Shown here one piece after another: positions 41,050-50,338 of a stretch of DNA of 64,000 bases. This DNA comes from Spartobacteria bacterium (lineage in GTDB: Bacteria > Verrucomicrobiota > Verrucomicrobiia > Chthoniobacterales > UBA10450): contig PNAA01000057.1 of assembly GCA_003169975.1 (NCBI GenBank), positions 124,001 through 188,000 of the forward strand, given 5' to 3'. The position numbers and the translations under genes were made by a program. The notes below the pieces were generated by a model that worked only from the letters and a program-made list of their open reading frames with translations, made no database searches and was not told the DNA's origin. How positions within the stretch are numbered: position 1 is the first letter of the stretch; each line of letters starts with the position of its first letter.

Positions 41050-42288
41050 ATGATCTCGATGGTCCGGCCGGTTTTACTCGCTATTTTTGTTTCCGCGTTG
41101 CTTTGGGTCCATCAAGGGCTGGCGCAGGATGAGTCGATCGGTTTGACGCCAGAGCAAGCCGACGCGCAATTAAATGCCGCTTATCAGGCTTGCCTGAAAC
41201 ACTTCACCGGCGACTACAAGGAACAACTGCGGGTGGCGCAACGCGCTTGGATCGCATTCAGCAACGAACAGGAGGCTGCCAGCGAACTGGCCGGAAAGAA
41301 TCATGACCTGGCGCAGGAGATCATGGACGCGGAAGCGCTAAAGGAAGTCCGGGCGCGCACGATTCAGTTGCGGGCCTTCTTTGCCCTGCCGAATCAGGAC
41401 TTGGAAGCATGTCGCAAAGCGCTGGATGAAGCGGATGCCGATCTCACCGTTGCTTACAAACAATCGCTGGATTCGCTATCCGCCGAGGAGCAGAACAAGC
41501 TGCAGCAGGCCGAAAGAGCGTGGATAGAGTTCCGGGACAAGAATGCGCGGGCGCACGTCGGAGACCCTTCCGGCCGCGCTCCGGTTTGGGCCTCGACCGT
41601 CGTGACACGGCGCCGAGCCCAAGGTCTGCGGGAATTCTACGGGCGCACGGTGGCCGGCGAGGCAGGGTCGCCGGCCGCTCCGTCACCAACTCCCGAGCCG
41701 GCGGCGACCCCCGCGGATCCGGCAGTCCTCGCCAAAGCGATCGCCGACCTTCACGGTCAGGTCAGCGGAGTGTATCAGAAAGCCGTGGCCCAATCGGAAC
41801 TGTTTAAGACTTACAAGGCCTTCGCCGAAGTGAAGCCCGTGCCGCCGGAACTTGCGACCGAGATCGGAGCAGCAGCGGACGCGGCGCGCGATTTTCGCCG
41901 CCAGGTAGGATACGAGATTGCGTTGCGTGATTGCGCCACCGACACAGCCATCGTGGATGCGTTGGTCGCTTTTGAAAGCGCGACGCGCGACATCGCAGCC
42001 GGCAACGCGCCTCGCGCAAGCGACTCATTGCAGTCATTTCGTAAGGAGCACGCTGCTTCGCCGGACGACGCGCACAAGCCTTTGTGGAGTTGGCTCGATA
42101 GCATCATGACTCTATGCGCTGAAATGGAAGCGGATGCGAAAGTCCACCTAGAGCGCGCGGAGTCGCTCGCTTCAGCGGCCAAGACAGGAGACGCCGTTCG
42201 GGAATATCAGGAAGCTTATCGAATTTATCCTGACCCCGCAGTGGCCGAGAAGATCAAGAAGCTGCGCGACGAGAGTCTGGGATTATGA
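41050..42288 (+). CDS. secreted protein with two LprI-type (DUF1311) domains
   Basis: 412 residues, signal peptide LLAIFVSALLWVHQGLAQ. Two copies of the LprI/DUF1311 pattern are present: AYQACLKHFTGDYKEQLRVA followed by QRAWIAFSNE (about 45-80), and VAYKQSLDSLSAEEQNKLQQ followed by AERAWIEFRDKNA (about 130-170). A Pro/Ala linker and a helical C-terminal part follow, ending in a TPR-like unit (SAAKTGDAVREYQEAYRIYP). LprI-type proteins include lysozyme inhibitors; here the role is unknown. The stop overlaps the next gene by four bases (ATGA), so they form an operon. Confidence 0.75.
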   Translation: MISMVRPVLLAIFVSALLWVHQGLAQDESIGLTPEQADAQLNAAYQACLKHFTGDYKEQLRVAQRAWIAFSNEQEAASELAGKNHDLAQEIMDAEALKEVRARTIQLRAFFALPNQDLEACRKALDEADADLTVAYKQSLDSLSAEEQNKLQQAERAWIEFRDKNARAHVGDPSGRAPVWASTVVTRRRAQGLREFYGRTVAGEAGSPAAPSPTPEPAATPADPAVLAKAIADLHGQVSGVYQKAVAQSELFKTYKAFAEVKPVPPELATEIGAAADAARDFRRQVGYEIALRDCATDTAIVDALVAFESATRDIAAGNAPRASDSLQSFRKEHAASPDDAHKPLWSWLDSIMTLCAEMEADAKVHLERAESLASAAKTGDAVREYQEAYRIYPDPAVAEKIKKLRDESLGL

Positions 42289-43403
42289 CCAAACTGAGGA
42301 AATACTTTTTCGGTTACCTCTTCGTTCGCATCGCGAAACTCCTGGCCATCATCACACTGTTGGTGGGTCTAGGCTGGATGGCTTCGAAATATGTCCAAAC
42401 AAGCATTGCGGCGGATTCCGCCAGCTACCGTCCCAGCGAGCTTCTCCGGCAACAACTGGAGCGGCTAGGCGAGACTTTCATAAGCACCCGCGAACTCGTC
42501 GGTGAGTTTGCCGGTCCCGGCTCGGGTGCGAAGGAGGTGGTAGCGCCGCGTTTTGCACGCGTCATCCACTCCGACGGTGATTTTGAACGCCTGACCGAAG
42601 AACTCGGTGTCGCCGAGCGTGGCCAGCAGGAATTGAAGCAGAAGATCGTCGCCAGCTTCGAGGACTTGACGGAAAAAATAGAACAGAAACTGCGGGCTCA
42701 CGCGGCCAGTTTGGAACCTCCTCCTGCTCCGGCCGCATCCGGAGTTACTCCCGCGGCCACTCCCTCGCCTGCACTAACTCCGAGTACGGTTCCCGAAGCC
42801 GAAGATGCGGAAACCCTGTTCTCAAAGAACCTTTCCAGAATGGATGTGCTGTCCCGCTCCGCCGATCTAGAGCGAACGAAGCAGCTGCTGAAACTTCTCG
42901 AAGGCATGGCGGAAAATCCAGATAATCGCAGGATTCTAACGGAGTCGGCAGCGCAGATTGACGCGCTCTCGACGCTTCTGCCCAAGATTCGGCCGGAGCC
43001 CACGCCAGTGTCGCAATTTAATCAAAGCCCGCCATCCTCGCAGCCAGTGCCGAGCGCGACGCCGCGTCCGCCTCCCTTGAATGCAGAAAAAATGGCCGAT
43101 CAGTTAGGAAGAATGCGCGCAACAGTCCGGGCGACAGTCTTGTCTTCGTGGTCGCTGGATGAGGTGCTTGGCCAAGCTTCCGAAACGGCAGCGGTGGAGA
43201 GGGGCGGCTGCCGGGTCGCCTCTTTAACCGTAAAAGGGATTTGGCTGGGAGGCTTGGGGCAAATTGGCTTGGCGCTCGTCGGGGCTCTGTTCATTGCTTT
43301 TCTGATTCTTGTCTTCGCCGATCTGACCCAGACACTGCTCGATACGGCGACCAACACGGGCATCGTAGCGGATTCTACCAAAGTGCCTTCAAAGAATAGT
43401 TGA
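42285..43403 (+). CDS. membrane protein with two spans and a coiled-coil middle, unknown function
   Basis: 372 residues. An N-terminal span (LLAIITLLVGLGWMAS) and a C-terminal span (GLALVGALFIAFLILVFADL) flank a long helical, Pro/Ser-linked middle region (EELGVAERGQQELKQKIVAS). Coupled to the LprI-domain gene by an ATGA overlap. No family recognised. Confidence 0.7.
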   Translation: MTKLRKYFFGYLFVRIAKLLAIITLLVGLGWMASKYVQTSIAADSASYRPSELLRQQLERLGETFISTRELVGEFAGPGSGAKEVVAPRFARVIHSDGDFERLTEELGVAERGQQELKQKIVASFEDLTEKIEQKLRAHAASLEPPPAPAASGVTPAATPSPALTPSTVPEAEDAETLFSKNLSRMDVLSRSADLERTKQLLKLLEGMAENPDNRRILTESAAQIDALSTLLPKIRPEPTPVSQFNQSPPSSQPVPSATPRPPPLNAEKMADQLGRMRATVRATVLSSWSLDEVLGQASETAAVERGGCRVASLTVKGIWLGGLGQIGLALVGALFIAFLILVFADLTQTLLDTATNTGIVADSTKVPSKNS

Positions 43404-43630
43404 GTTGCGCTTCTTCCCGAGGAGACGTGGAACCAAATCGATGTCGCAGGGTATTCGCGAAATCACGCGAAGTGAAGCAAGTCACGGGGCCGAAAGAAAG
43501 AAGGAACTCTTCGGACCAGCTTTAGAATTTCGTTCGTAGGGCATCAACATGAAAGGGAGGTGAGCAGCGTGTTCACTGGAGTCGCTTGCTCGCGTCGGCC
43601 GATGCGCTGAGACAGCGCACGCTACACCCG

Positions 43631-44125
43631 CTAGGCACGCTTCCTGGGCAGCCCGAGAAGGAGCGCGATGGCGCCGACGATCAGGTTCAGGATGGTGACG
43701 GCTTGGTTGACGTTGAGGAGCTGGATGATGAGCCCGCGCCCGGCGGGACGAACCAGAGACCGTCCACGGCGAGCAGAAGGAATCAGAAGAAAGTAGAAGG
43801 TAGCCGTAACGGCTGCGAAGCAACGGCCGGGCTTGGCCGTAACGGATGCAAAGCAACGGCCGGGCTTTCAAAGCCCGTTCGCTCTTCGATGCTCTACGGC
43901 AAAGTAGAAAGTGGAAAGTGGAAGGGGCGTTCAGGGCCCCAGCGGATGGCCAGGAAGACGCAAAAGCCGCGGGCGCGTGCCCGCCAGCCGAGCCAGATCC
44001 CGAGCAGGCCGACGATGTGGATGACGCCGTGGAGGACGTTGCCGGTCAGGATGACGAAGACGACGGGGCTGAAGAGTTCCCAGACGCCGGCGACGAGAAG
44101 GAAGAATCCGATCAGGATGCCGTCG
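43631..44125 (-). pseudogene. broken DUF4383-like membrane protein
   Basis: The upstream part reads GILIGFFLLVAGVWELFSPV and NVLHGVIHIVGLLGIWLGWR, then RARARGFCVFLAI. The downstream part reads DGLWFVPPG, and after a one-base frame change GLIIQLLNVNQAVTILNLIV, ending at a TAG (43631). This is the pattern of small four-helix DUF4383-type membrane proteins. A block of repeats (43780-43935, two copies of a 29-base unit containing AAGCAACGGCCGGGCTT) splits the gene. 43404-43630 holds nothing recognisable. Confidence 0.55.
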
Positions 44126-44396
44126 TCACACCACGGCCGTCTCTGTTTCTTCGATCACCTCCGGGGTCCTTGGTTTCCGTAGAGGACCACCCGCCGCGGC
44201 GGGTAAACTCAACAGCACGCCGGCGACGACCAGGGAAATGCCGAGTACGGTCTGCGCGGTATAGTGTTCGCCGAAAAACGTGACGCCGAAGATCAGCGCG
44301 TAGACGAGGCCGATGTAGTTCAGCACCGCGACCTTTGCGATCCGCTCGGACTGGAGGGATTTCGTCAGGCAGACCTGGCCGACCTGGGTGAGGACT
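44126..44396 (-). pseudogene. C-terminal remnant of an EamA/DMT-family transporter
   Basis: The frame gives LTQVGQVCLTKSLQSERIAK, VAVLNYIGLVYALIFGVTFF and TVLGISLVVAGVLLSLP, the last three helices of an EamA-type drug/metabolite transporter. Upstream the homology stops abruptly at filler sequence (GCTGAAATCTGAAATGCTGA). The N-terminal helices are missing. Confidence 0.7.
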
Positions 44397-44537
44397 CGAC
44401 GAAAAGCTGAAATCTGAAATGCTGAACCTGCGCGAACCGCGATGTCACGAACTAGAAATGGAGGACGCCAACGATCGGCTCTTCCCGCTCTCATGGCGAT
44501 GCTTGTCCGGCAAAGCAGTGCCTGCTAGACTCGCGAC

Positions 44538-44750
44538 ATGAGTTTCGCAGAAGTCCTGGCGGAAATCCCGAGGCTGACTCCCGAACAACGACGGGAGTTG
44601 CTGCGTCGCGTGCAAAGTGTCGAGAATAGCGCCGGCGCCGCGGCCGCGCCTGGCTTCGTGACCCGCCGCCCGACGGGGAGCCTCGTCCTCAGCGCGCCGC
44701 GGGTGATTCGGCAGGCCGAAGTCGACGCGATTCTGAACGAATTTCCGTGA
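44538..44750 (+). CDS. antitoxin of a PIN-toxin module
   Basis: 70 residues: MSFAEVLAEIPRLTPEQRRE, LLRRVQSVE and a C-terminal stretch PRVIRQAEVDAILNEFP. The short helical N-terminus and position directly before a PIN gene, with a GTGA overlap (44747-44750), identify it as the antitoxin. No DNA-binding motif is obvious. Confidence 0.72.
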   Translation: MSFAEVLAEIPRLTPEQRRELLRRVQSVENSAGAAAAPGFVTRRPTGSLVLSAPRVIRQAEVDAILNEFP

Positions 44751-45142
44751 CCTGGCTGCTCGACGTTTCCGTGCTTGTGGCTCATCTGGTTATGAGTCAT
44801 GAGCACCACGACGCCGTGGCAGCCTGGCGCGCCGAGAAGACTCTTGCCCTCTGCCCGATCAACTGAGCTTGGTTTTCTTCGCGTCGTCTGCGCGCTCGGG
44901 TTTTCGATGGATGATGCGCGTGCGACCCTGGCGGAGTTTATTCAGGCCGAGCAACCGATCTTTATTCCGTGCGACCGACGCGCACTCGATGGTCCAGTTG
45001 CCGGCACTGCCCGGAAGACAACCGATATTTATCTCGCCGAACTGGCGGCTTCACGCGGTTGGAAACTGGCCACGCTCGACACTGGCATCGAGCATTCAGC
45101 CGTGGAAATCATCGCTGCTCTCCCCCAGAATCCGTCCGCGTA
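44747..45142 (+). pseudogene. PIN-domain toxin (VapC-like) with one-base frameshift
   Basis: It starts at the GTG (44747): TWLLDVSVLVAHLVMSHEHH, then LALCPIN and an early TGA. In the next frame the protein goes on TELGFLRVVCALGFSMDDAR, DRRALDGPVAGTARKTTDIY, LAELAASRGWKLATLDTGIE. Removing one A near 44861 gives CPITELGFLRV, the family sequence. The acidic residues (D in LLDV, E in ELGF, D in TDIY, D in TLD) are all present. PIN toxins are RNases. It is either a recent inactivation or a sequencing error. Confidence 0.8.
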
Positions 45143-45294
45143 ACCGACCAATGACCGCCCAGCTTCTTGAAATGAAGCGAGGGATGGGCAGGATCAGTGA
45201 GGAAGCGTTGGTAGGCTTCTCGGGCAGCCTTCTGCGCGTCCTGGTCGAGTCTCGCGAAGAGGCGCCAGAAATTGGGGCGCGTCCTGGAAATCAC
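45109..45294 (-). pseudogene. truncated RelE/ParE-like toxin
   Basis: 61 residues from a GTG that overlaps the antitoxin stop: ISRTRPNFWRLFARLDQDAQ, AYQRFLTDPAHPSLHFKKLG, then GHWSVT. RelE-type toxins continue for another 30 residues with the catalytic region; here the frame runs into the convergent PIN gene end. Probably a non-functional remnant. Confidence 0.65.
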
Positions 45295-45542
45295 ATCCGG
45301 TCGAGATCGAGAGGCTGTTCGCCCTCGGCGGCCGCCTCGCGCAGGTAGGCGTCCAATTTTGGCCGTGGCCGGGGATCGGCGATAATGCGTTCCCAAGCGG
45401 CATCGCCATCTTCGGTGGAGGCGGCCTGATCCCCGCGATGCTTGACGAACAAAACGAAATCGAGCACCGCGCTCTGCTTATCCGGCGGAAGCGAAGCGCT
45501 TTCCTCTGCGATACGGGCAGCGAGGTCGTTGGTTTGCGACAT
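45291..45542 (-). CDS. antitoxin (DUF2281-like) of the truncated RelE module
   Basis: 83 residues: MSQTNDLAARIAEESASLPP, DKQSAVLDFVLFVKHR, then AAWERIIADPRPRPKLDAYL. The short helix around VLDFVLFVKHR is typical of DUF2281/VapB-like antitoxins. It overlaps the toxin remnant by four bases. Confidence 0.65.
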   Translation of the reverse strand: MSQTNDLAARIAEESASLPPDKQSAVLDFVLFVKHRGDQAASTEDGDAAWERIIADPRPRPKLDAYLREAAAEGEQPLDLDRM

Positions 45543-45589
45543 GATCCCAGCCTATTCGAATCGCGCTTCTTGTCGAAACGATTTCACGC

Positions 45590-45865
45590 CGCCCGGCTCT
45601 GGACGTGCGGAAGCACGTACCTCCGGGGGTTAGCGGCTATACAACCGCCGTTTCCGTTTCCTCGATGACCCAAGAGAAAAACTGATCCGCCTGAGGCGGA
45701 CTGAAACCTGAAAGCTGAAATTCAGAGAAGCCGAAGGGAATGAAGACCCAAATCAAAGTTTCGTTTCGGCGGGGCGCCGCCGTAACGCAGCGCTGAACCG
45801 CGAGGCCGGGCTTTCAAACCAGCGCGCGCCGTAACGCAACTCGCGCAGCCTTTCAAACGCGGACG
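45590..45865. repeat. intergenic stretch of dispersed palindromes and repeat fragments
   Basis: It contains GTGCGGAAGCACGTACCTCC, GCGGCTATACAACCGC, the palindrome TCCGCCTGAGGCGGA (also at 29184-29202 with one more base on each side) and pieces with GGCCGGGCTTTCAAA that also occur near 43860. No gene is visible between 45543 and 45911. Confidence 0.5.
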
Positions 45866-45911
45866 CTCCCCTTCCCCGCGCTCGGCCGGCTTTGCGCAAT
45901 CCCTCGTTCCA

Positions 45912-46193
45912 TTGCCGGACGCTCTCGACAATGCTCTTTCTTATCGCTACGCTGATGACGTGGCTCCGAAGTTGGCCCAGATCACAGAGGAAGCCCTGCG
46001 GCTGTCTCATGCCGAGCAACTCAGGTTGGCCCGCACGCTTCTGGAGAGAAGCGAGGTGAGCGGTGAGCCCGACGCCGATGCGCTTTGGGAGGAAGAAATC
46101 GAACGCCGAATCCAGGCGATCGATGCCGGACTGGCCAAGGGCAGGCCCTTCGCAGATGTCGTCGCAGAGATTGATCGACAGCTGGCGAAATGA
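45912..46193 (+). CDS. addiction-module antitoxin (TIGR02574-like)
   Basis: 93 residues from the ATG at 45912; a GTG at 45960 would give the more typical length. The family motif is ALWEEEIERRIQAIDAGLAK followed by GRPFADVVAEIDRQL. The N-terminal part has LRLSHAEQLRLARTLLER. It overlaps the RelE/ParE-type gene by ATGA. Confidence 0.85.
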   Translation: MPDALDNALSYRYADDVAPKLAQITEEALRLSHAEQLRLARTLLERSEVSGEPDADALWEEEIERRIQAIDAGLAKGRPFADVVAEIDRQLAK

Positions 46194-46465
46194 AGCTCAT
46201 CACCCTCGGCGAAGCCGAGCGCGATTTCGCCGAGTCGGTTGCCTATTACGAGCCGAAGGAACCGGGACTCGGGCGGCGGTTCCGGGATGAGGTTGTGGCG
46301 GCGGTCGACAGAATTCGACGGAACCCGGAGCTGCCCCGATTGCGGCACTCGCTCCGCAGGGGACGCGGTAACGAGATCACGCCTTCGCGTAGAGCTCGGC
46401 GCCTTGCTCGAATTCTTTCTTCTTTGGAAAGCCCGGTCTCATTTTCTCATTTCGTTACGGCCTGA
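46190..46465 (+). CDS. RelE/ParE-family toxin, C-terminus altered
   Basis: 91 residues. The first 55 match the family: MKLITLGEAERDFAESVAYY, EPKEPGLGRRFRDEV, VAAVDRIRRNPELPRLRHSL. After that the sequence (NEITPSRRARRLARILSSLE) no longer resembles the conserved FPY..Y....V..I...H pattern, so the active C-terminus has been replaced, probably by a small rearrangement. Coupled to its antitoxin by a four-base overlap. Confidence 0.72.
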   Translation: MKLITLGEAERDFAESVAYYEPKEPGLGRRFRDEVVAAVDRIRRNPELPRLRHSLRRGRGNEITPSRRARRLARILSSLESPVSFSHFVTA

Positions 46466-46495
46466 TTCGCATAGTTTCCCCCCGTGCAGAAGACG

Positions 46496-47527
46496 ATGAA
46501 AGCGCTGGTCAAACGCAAGGCGGAGCCCGGTCTTTGGCTCGAGGAAGTGCCCGTGCCGGAAGTGGGCGACGACGATGTGCTCATCCGGATCAAGAAGACC
46601 TCGATCTGCGGGACCGATGTGCACATTTACAACTGGGACGCATGGTCGCAGAAAACGATCCCGGTGCCGATGGTCATCGGGCACGAGTTTGTCGGCGTGG
46701 TCGAGCGCGTCGGCGGGCGCGTGAAAGGCTTTGCCGCGGGCGATCTCGTGACCGGTGAAGGACACATCGTCTGCGGGCATTGCCGCAATTGTCTCGCCGG
46801 TCGGCGGCATCTTTGCCCGAACACCGAAGGCGTAGGCGTCAATCGGCAGGGGGCGTTTGCGGAATATCTCTCCATCCCGATGTCGAACGTCTGGCATGCC
46901 GATCCGAACATCCCGCTCGATGTCCTTTCGTGCTTCGATCCGCTGGGCAACGCCACCCACACCGCGCTTTCCTTTGATCTGCTCGGCGAAGACGTCCTCA
47001 TCACCGGCGCCGGGCCGATCGGTTGCATGGCGGTGGCGATCTGCCAGCATGCCGGGGCGCGCAACGTTGTTATCACCGACATCAACCCCTACCGTCTCGA
47101 GCTGGCAAAAAAGATGGGGGCCACGCTCGCCCTGGATGTGCACACGCACTCGTTAGGGGAAGCGATTCAGCAGCTCGGGATGAAGGAGGGTTTCGACGTC
47201 GCGCTCGAGATGTCGGGCAGCCCGAAAGCCTTCAACGACATGCTGCCGAACATGTTTCACGGGGGCAAGATCGCCTTGTTAGGCATCATGCCCGATAAGG
47301 CGGCGATTGATTGGAACATCGTGGTCTTCAGCGCGCTCACGATCAAGGGAATCTACGGCCGCGAGATGTATGAGACCTGGTACAAGATGACGGCCATGAT
47401 CCAGAGCGGGCTCGATATTTCGCCCGTCATCACCCATCGCTTCCCCTACACCCAGTTCAAGGAAGGGATCGAACTGATGAAGTCGGGCAACTCGGGCAAG
47501 ATCGTGCTCGATTGGTCGGCCAATTAG
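46496..47527 (+). CDS. tdh: L-threonine 3-dehydrogenase
   Basis: 343 residues from the ATG at 46496 (a GTG at 46484 is less likely; E. coli Tdh starts MKAL too). Zinc and active-site motifs: [35 protein letters not shown], structural zinc [19 protein letters not shown] fold: [20 protein letters not shown]. The C-terminus has [16 protein letters not shown]. It oxidises threonine to 2-amino-3-ketobutyrate. No kbl gene is next to it; the following gene on the opposite strand is an acyl-CoA ligase. Confidence 0.96.
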   Translation: MKALVKRKAEPGLWLEEVPVPEVGDDDVLIRIKKTSICGTDVHIYNWDAWSQKTIPVPMVIGHEFVGVVERVGGRVKGFAAGDLVTGEGHIVCGHCRNCLAGRRHLCPNTEGVGVNRQGAFAEYLSIPMSNVWHADPNIPLDVLSCFDPLGNATHTALSFDLLGEDVLITGAGPIGCMAVAICQHAGARNVVITDINPYRLELAKKMGATLALDVHTHSLGEAIQQLGMKEGFDVALEMSGSPKAFNDMLPNMFHGGKIALLGIMPDKAAIDWNIVVFSALTIKGIYGREMYETWYKMTAMIQSGLDISPVITHRFPYTQFKEGIELMKSGNSGKIVLDWSAN

Positions 47528-47550
47528 TCAATCTGCTTTCGGCTCGGCGC

Positions 47551-49119
47551 TCACTGCTTCGAGATCGCCGTTCTTCCGCGGAGGACATATTTCTGGACCT
47601 TGCCGGTGGCGGTTTTCGGGAGCTCGGCGAGAAAGGTGATTCCCTCGGGCGCCTTGAAGTGGGCAAGATGAGCCCGCGCGAATTCGCGCAGCTCGGCTTC
47701 AGTGGCGGTGGCGCCCGCCTTGAGAACGACAAAGGCGTGCGGCGCTTCGCCCCAGCGCTCGTTAGGCAATCCGACGATCGCGACCTCCAGCACGGCGGGA
47801 TGCCGCAGCAACACGCCTTCCACTTCCACGGAAGAAATGTTTTCGCCGCCGCTGATGATGACATCCTTGATGCGGTCCCGGATTTCGGCGTAGCCATCGG
47901 GGTGGATGACGGCCGCATCACCGGAGTGAAACCAGCCGCCGCGCATGGCTTCGGCGGTTGCCTCCGGATCGGCGTAATAGCCTTTCATGACCACGTTCCC
48001 GCGCACGATGATTTCACCGATCGTCGCGCCATCGTGCGGCACATCGCGGCCGTCGTCATCGACGACTCGCAATTCTCCGGAGGTGAGCAACTCCACTCCC
48101 TGGCGGGCCTTGATCACCGAACGCTCCGCGCGCGACAGCCCTTCGTGTTCGGGGCGCGGCTCGCAGACCGTGATCAGCGGCGACGTCTCGGTCAGCCCGT
48201 AAGCTTGCGTGATGACCCAGCCGAGTTCGACCTCGATGCGCTCGATCGTGGCCGCAGCGGGCGGCGCGCCGGCAGTCAGAACGCGGACGCCACGGCGCGC
48301 GGTGCGGCGGAGTTCCTCCGACGCGTGGGCGATGCTGATCAAGACCGTCGGCGCGGCGCAAAGCATACTGACCGATTCCGCTTCGATCTTCTGGAAAACC
48401 GCCTTCGGCTCGACCTTGCGCAGGCAGACATGAGCCGCGCCGATGGCGGTGACGACCCAGACAAAAGTCCAGCCGTTGGCGTGGAACATCGGCAGCGTCC
48501 AGAGATAACGGTCCGCCATGGTCATCGGATGGTGGAGGAGCGTGCCGATGGCGTTGAGGTAAGCGTTGCGATGCGTGATCATCACGCCCTTCGGCCGCGA
48601 AGTGGTGCCGCTGGTGTAATTGATCGTGAGCAGATCGGTTTCGAGAATCGCGGGCCGACGGAAGTGGTGCGGCGCTTCTGCCAGGAGTGTCTCATAATCC
48701 AGCCAGCCGGTCTCGGTTCCTTCGAGGGCGACGAAGGCGGACACACCAGGCAACTGCGCGCGAATGCTCTCGACCGCATCGAGGTAATCGTAATGCACGC
48801 AGACGATCCGGGCGCCGCCATGGTTGATCAGATACGCGAAATCATCCGCGATCAGCCGGTAGTTGAGCGGGACGAGGACGGCGCCGATCTGCGGCACCGC
48901 ATAGAAAGATTCCAACAGGGCCAGAGTGTTGGGCGCGATGTAAGCGATGCGGTCGCCCTGCTCTGCGCCGAGCGCCTGCAACGCAGCCGACCACCGATCG
49001 CAGCGGGTAAAGAATTCCTCGTAGTTCAGCCGTCGGTCGCCATCCACGACGGCGTCGCGCGCGGGATAGAGCCGGCGCGTGCGCCGCGCGAATTCGAGCG
49101 GGCTCAGCGGGGTTTCCAT
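47551..49119 (-). CDS. AMP-dependent acyl-CoA synthetase/ligase
   Basis: 522 residues from the ATG at 49119 (METPLSPLEFARRTRRLYPA). Adenylate-forming motifs: LLTINYTSGTTSRPKGVMIT, TQAYGLTETSPLITV, GGWFHSGDAAVIHPDGYAEI, DRIKDVIISGGENISSVEVE, and the terminal Lys in LPKTATGKVQKYVLR. It resembles medium/long-chain fatty-acyl-CoA ligases. Convergent with tdh and divergent from the PpiC-like gene. Confidence 0.93.
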   Translation of the reverse strand: METPLSPLEFARRTRRLYPARDAVVDGDRRLNYEEFFTRCDRWSAALQALGAEQGDRIAYIAPNTLALLESFYAVPQIGAVLVPLNYRLIADDFAYLINHGGARIVCVHYDYLDAVESIRAQLPGVSAFVALEGTETGWLDYETLLAEAPHHFRRPAILETDLLTINYTSGTTSRPKGVMITHRNAYLNAIGTLLHHPMTMADRYLWTLPMFHANGWTFVWVVTAIGAAHVCLRKVEPKAVFQKIEAESVSMLCAAPTVLISIAHASEELRRTARRGVRVLTAGAPPAAATIERIEVELGWVITQAYGLTETSPLITVCEPRPEHEGLSRAERSVIKARQGVELLTSGELRVVDDDGRDVPHDGATIGEIIVRGNVVMKGYYADPEATAEAMRGGWFHSGDAAVIHPDGYAEIRDRIKDVIISGGENISSVEVEGVLLRHPAVLEVAIVGLPNERWGEAPHAFVVLKAGATATEAELREFARAHLAHFKAPEGITFLAELPKTATGKVQKYVLRGRTAISKQ

Positions 49120-49254
49120 AGCGCTCGATGGATATCGTAAGGTGGAAGCCGCGGCGAGCCGCAATGAAAAGGAGGCTGTGCCAAGCCTGAGGCGAATAGT
49201 GGTTTCGCTCGACACGGGTGCTAGTTTGTCGGGTAATGAGCGGAACAAGTCCCG

Positions 49255-50334
49255 ATGCCTGAGACGCAAACAACACCGATCGAGAAGAAAGTCATTTTCA
49301 CCTGCGGAGACCGGGACTTTAGCGTGCACGATGTGATCGACGCCGCCCATTTCCGTGGCGAGCTGGAGGCGGAATGGAACAACCTCCTGCGGTGCGTCGC
49401 GGCCGAGAAAAAAGCGGACGAGCAGGATCTCGAATTCAGCGATGAGGCGATCGACACCGTGGCGGAACAATTTCGTTACCAGCACGATCTGATCACCGCG
49501 GAGGAAACGGAGCGCTGGCTCGCGGAGCGCGGCCTCACCCTGAGCGATTTTAGTGCGTACTTTGTGCGGCACTATTGGGGCGAGCAGTGGCACGACATCG
49601 AACCGGAGGCGATCGATTTGTTTTCCGCGCCAGGCGACTTGCGCGAGTTGCTTACCAACGAATTGATCCTCTCGGGGGAGCTGGATCGAATGGCCCAGCG
49701 GTTGAGCTGGCGGGTCGCCGCCGGTTGCGCGGCGGAAGGCAAGGCCATCGATCCACCACTGATCGCCGCCGAAGAGGCGCTCTTTTTTGAGCGCAGCGGC
49801 CTGACCGAGGACCATCTGGCCACCTGGTTGGAGCGAGTGGGACGCGACCCGGGATGGTTCCGCGATGCCCTGACGATGGAAGCAATCCAGCGCCGCGACT
49901 GCGCCGCGCTCCTATCCCGCCCGGCGCGGGAACGCGAAATCGCGGCGCTCCGGCTGCCCTTGACCTGCTTCGAGGTGGAGACCATCGAATTGGATTCGCT
50001 CGACGCGGCGCGCGAAGCGCTCCTATGCGCGCGCGAGGATGGCATGGCGATGGAAGAAGTCGCCGCCGACGGGCGTTATCCGTACCGCCACACGGAAGTG
50101 TTGCTCGAGGAAATCCCCGAGGAACTGCAGCAGAAATTTCTCAGCGTGCACCCGGGCGACATTCTCGAGCCGATCGCGCATGGCGACGGCTTCCATCTGT
50201 GCCGGATCATCGGCAAGGCGGAACCGGACGTCGACGATCCGACGGTGCAAGAGCGGGCGGACAACCGCATCCTGGACCGCCATTTTGCGGACCTGACGAC
50301 GCGTTACATCCTGTGGCAAATCCTGCTTGCCTAA
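49255..50334 (+). CDS. PpiC/parvulin-like protein linked to peptide export
   Basis: 359 residues, no signal peptide. The N-terminal 230 residues are helical and acidic (LEAEWNNLLRCVAAEKKADE, LTLSDFSAYFVRHYWGEQW). The C-terminal part resembles a parvulin-type isomerase: LQQKFLSVHPGDILEPIAHG, DGFHLCRIIGKAEPDVDDPT. PpiC-like proteins occur beside some exported-peptide systems as maturation factors. It ends four bases before the start of the ABC exporter gene and its TAA lies in a TCGTTAGGC copy, so it is the first gene of the operon. Its exact role in this cassette is inferred from position. Confidence 0.72.
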   Translation: MPETQTTPIEKKVIFTCGDRDFSVHDVIDAAHFRGELEAEWNNLLRCVAAEKKADEQDLEFSDEAIDTVAEQFRYQHDLITAEETERWLAERGLTLSDFSAYFVRHYWGEQWHDIEPEAIDLFSAPGDLRELLTNELILSGELDRMAQRLSWRVAAGCAAEGKAIDPPLIAAEEALFFERSGLTEDHLATWLERVGRDPGWFRDALTMEAIQRRDCAALLSRPAREREIAALRLPLTCFEVETIELDSLDAAREALLCAREDGMAMEEVAADGRYPYRHTEVLLEEIPEELQQKFLSVHPGDILEPIAHGDGFHLCRIIGKAEPDVDDPTVQERADNRILDRHFADLTTRYILWQILLA

Positions 50335-50338
50335 CGAA

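Noticed and set aside
47512-49140. 542-codon plus-strand ORF opposite the acyl-CoA ligase
   Set aside because: Shadow of a gene with all adenylate-forming motifs.
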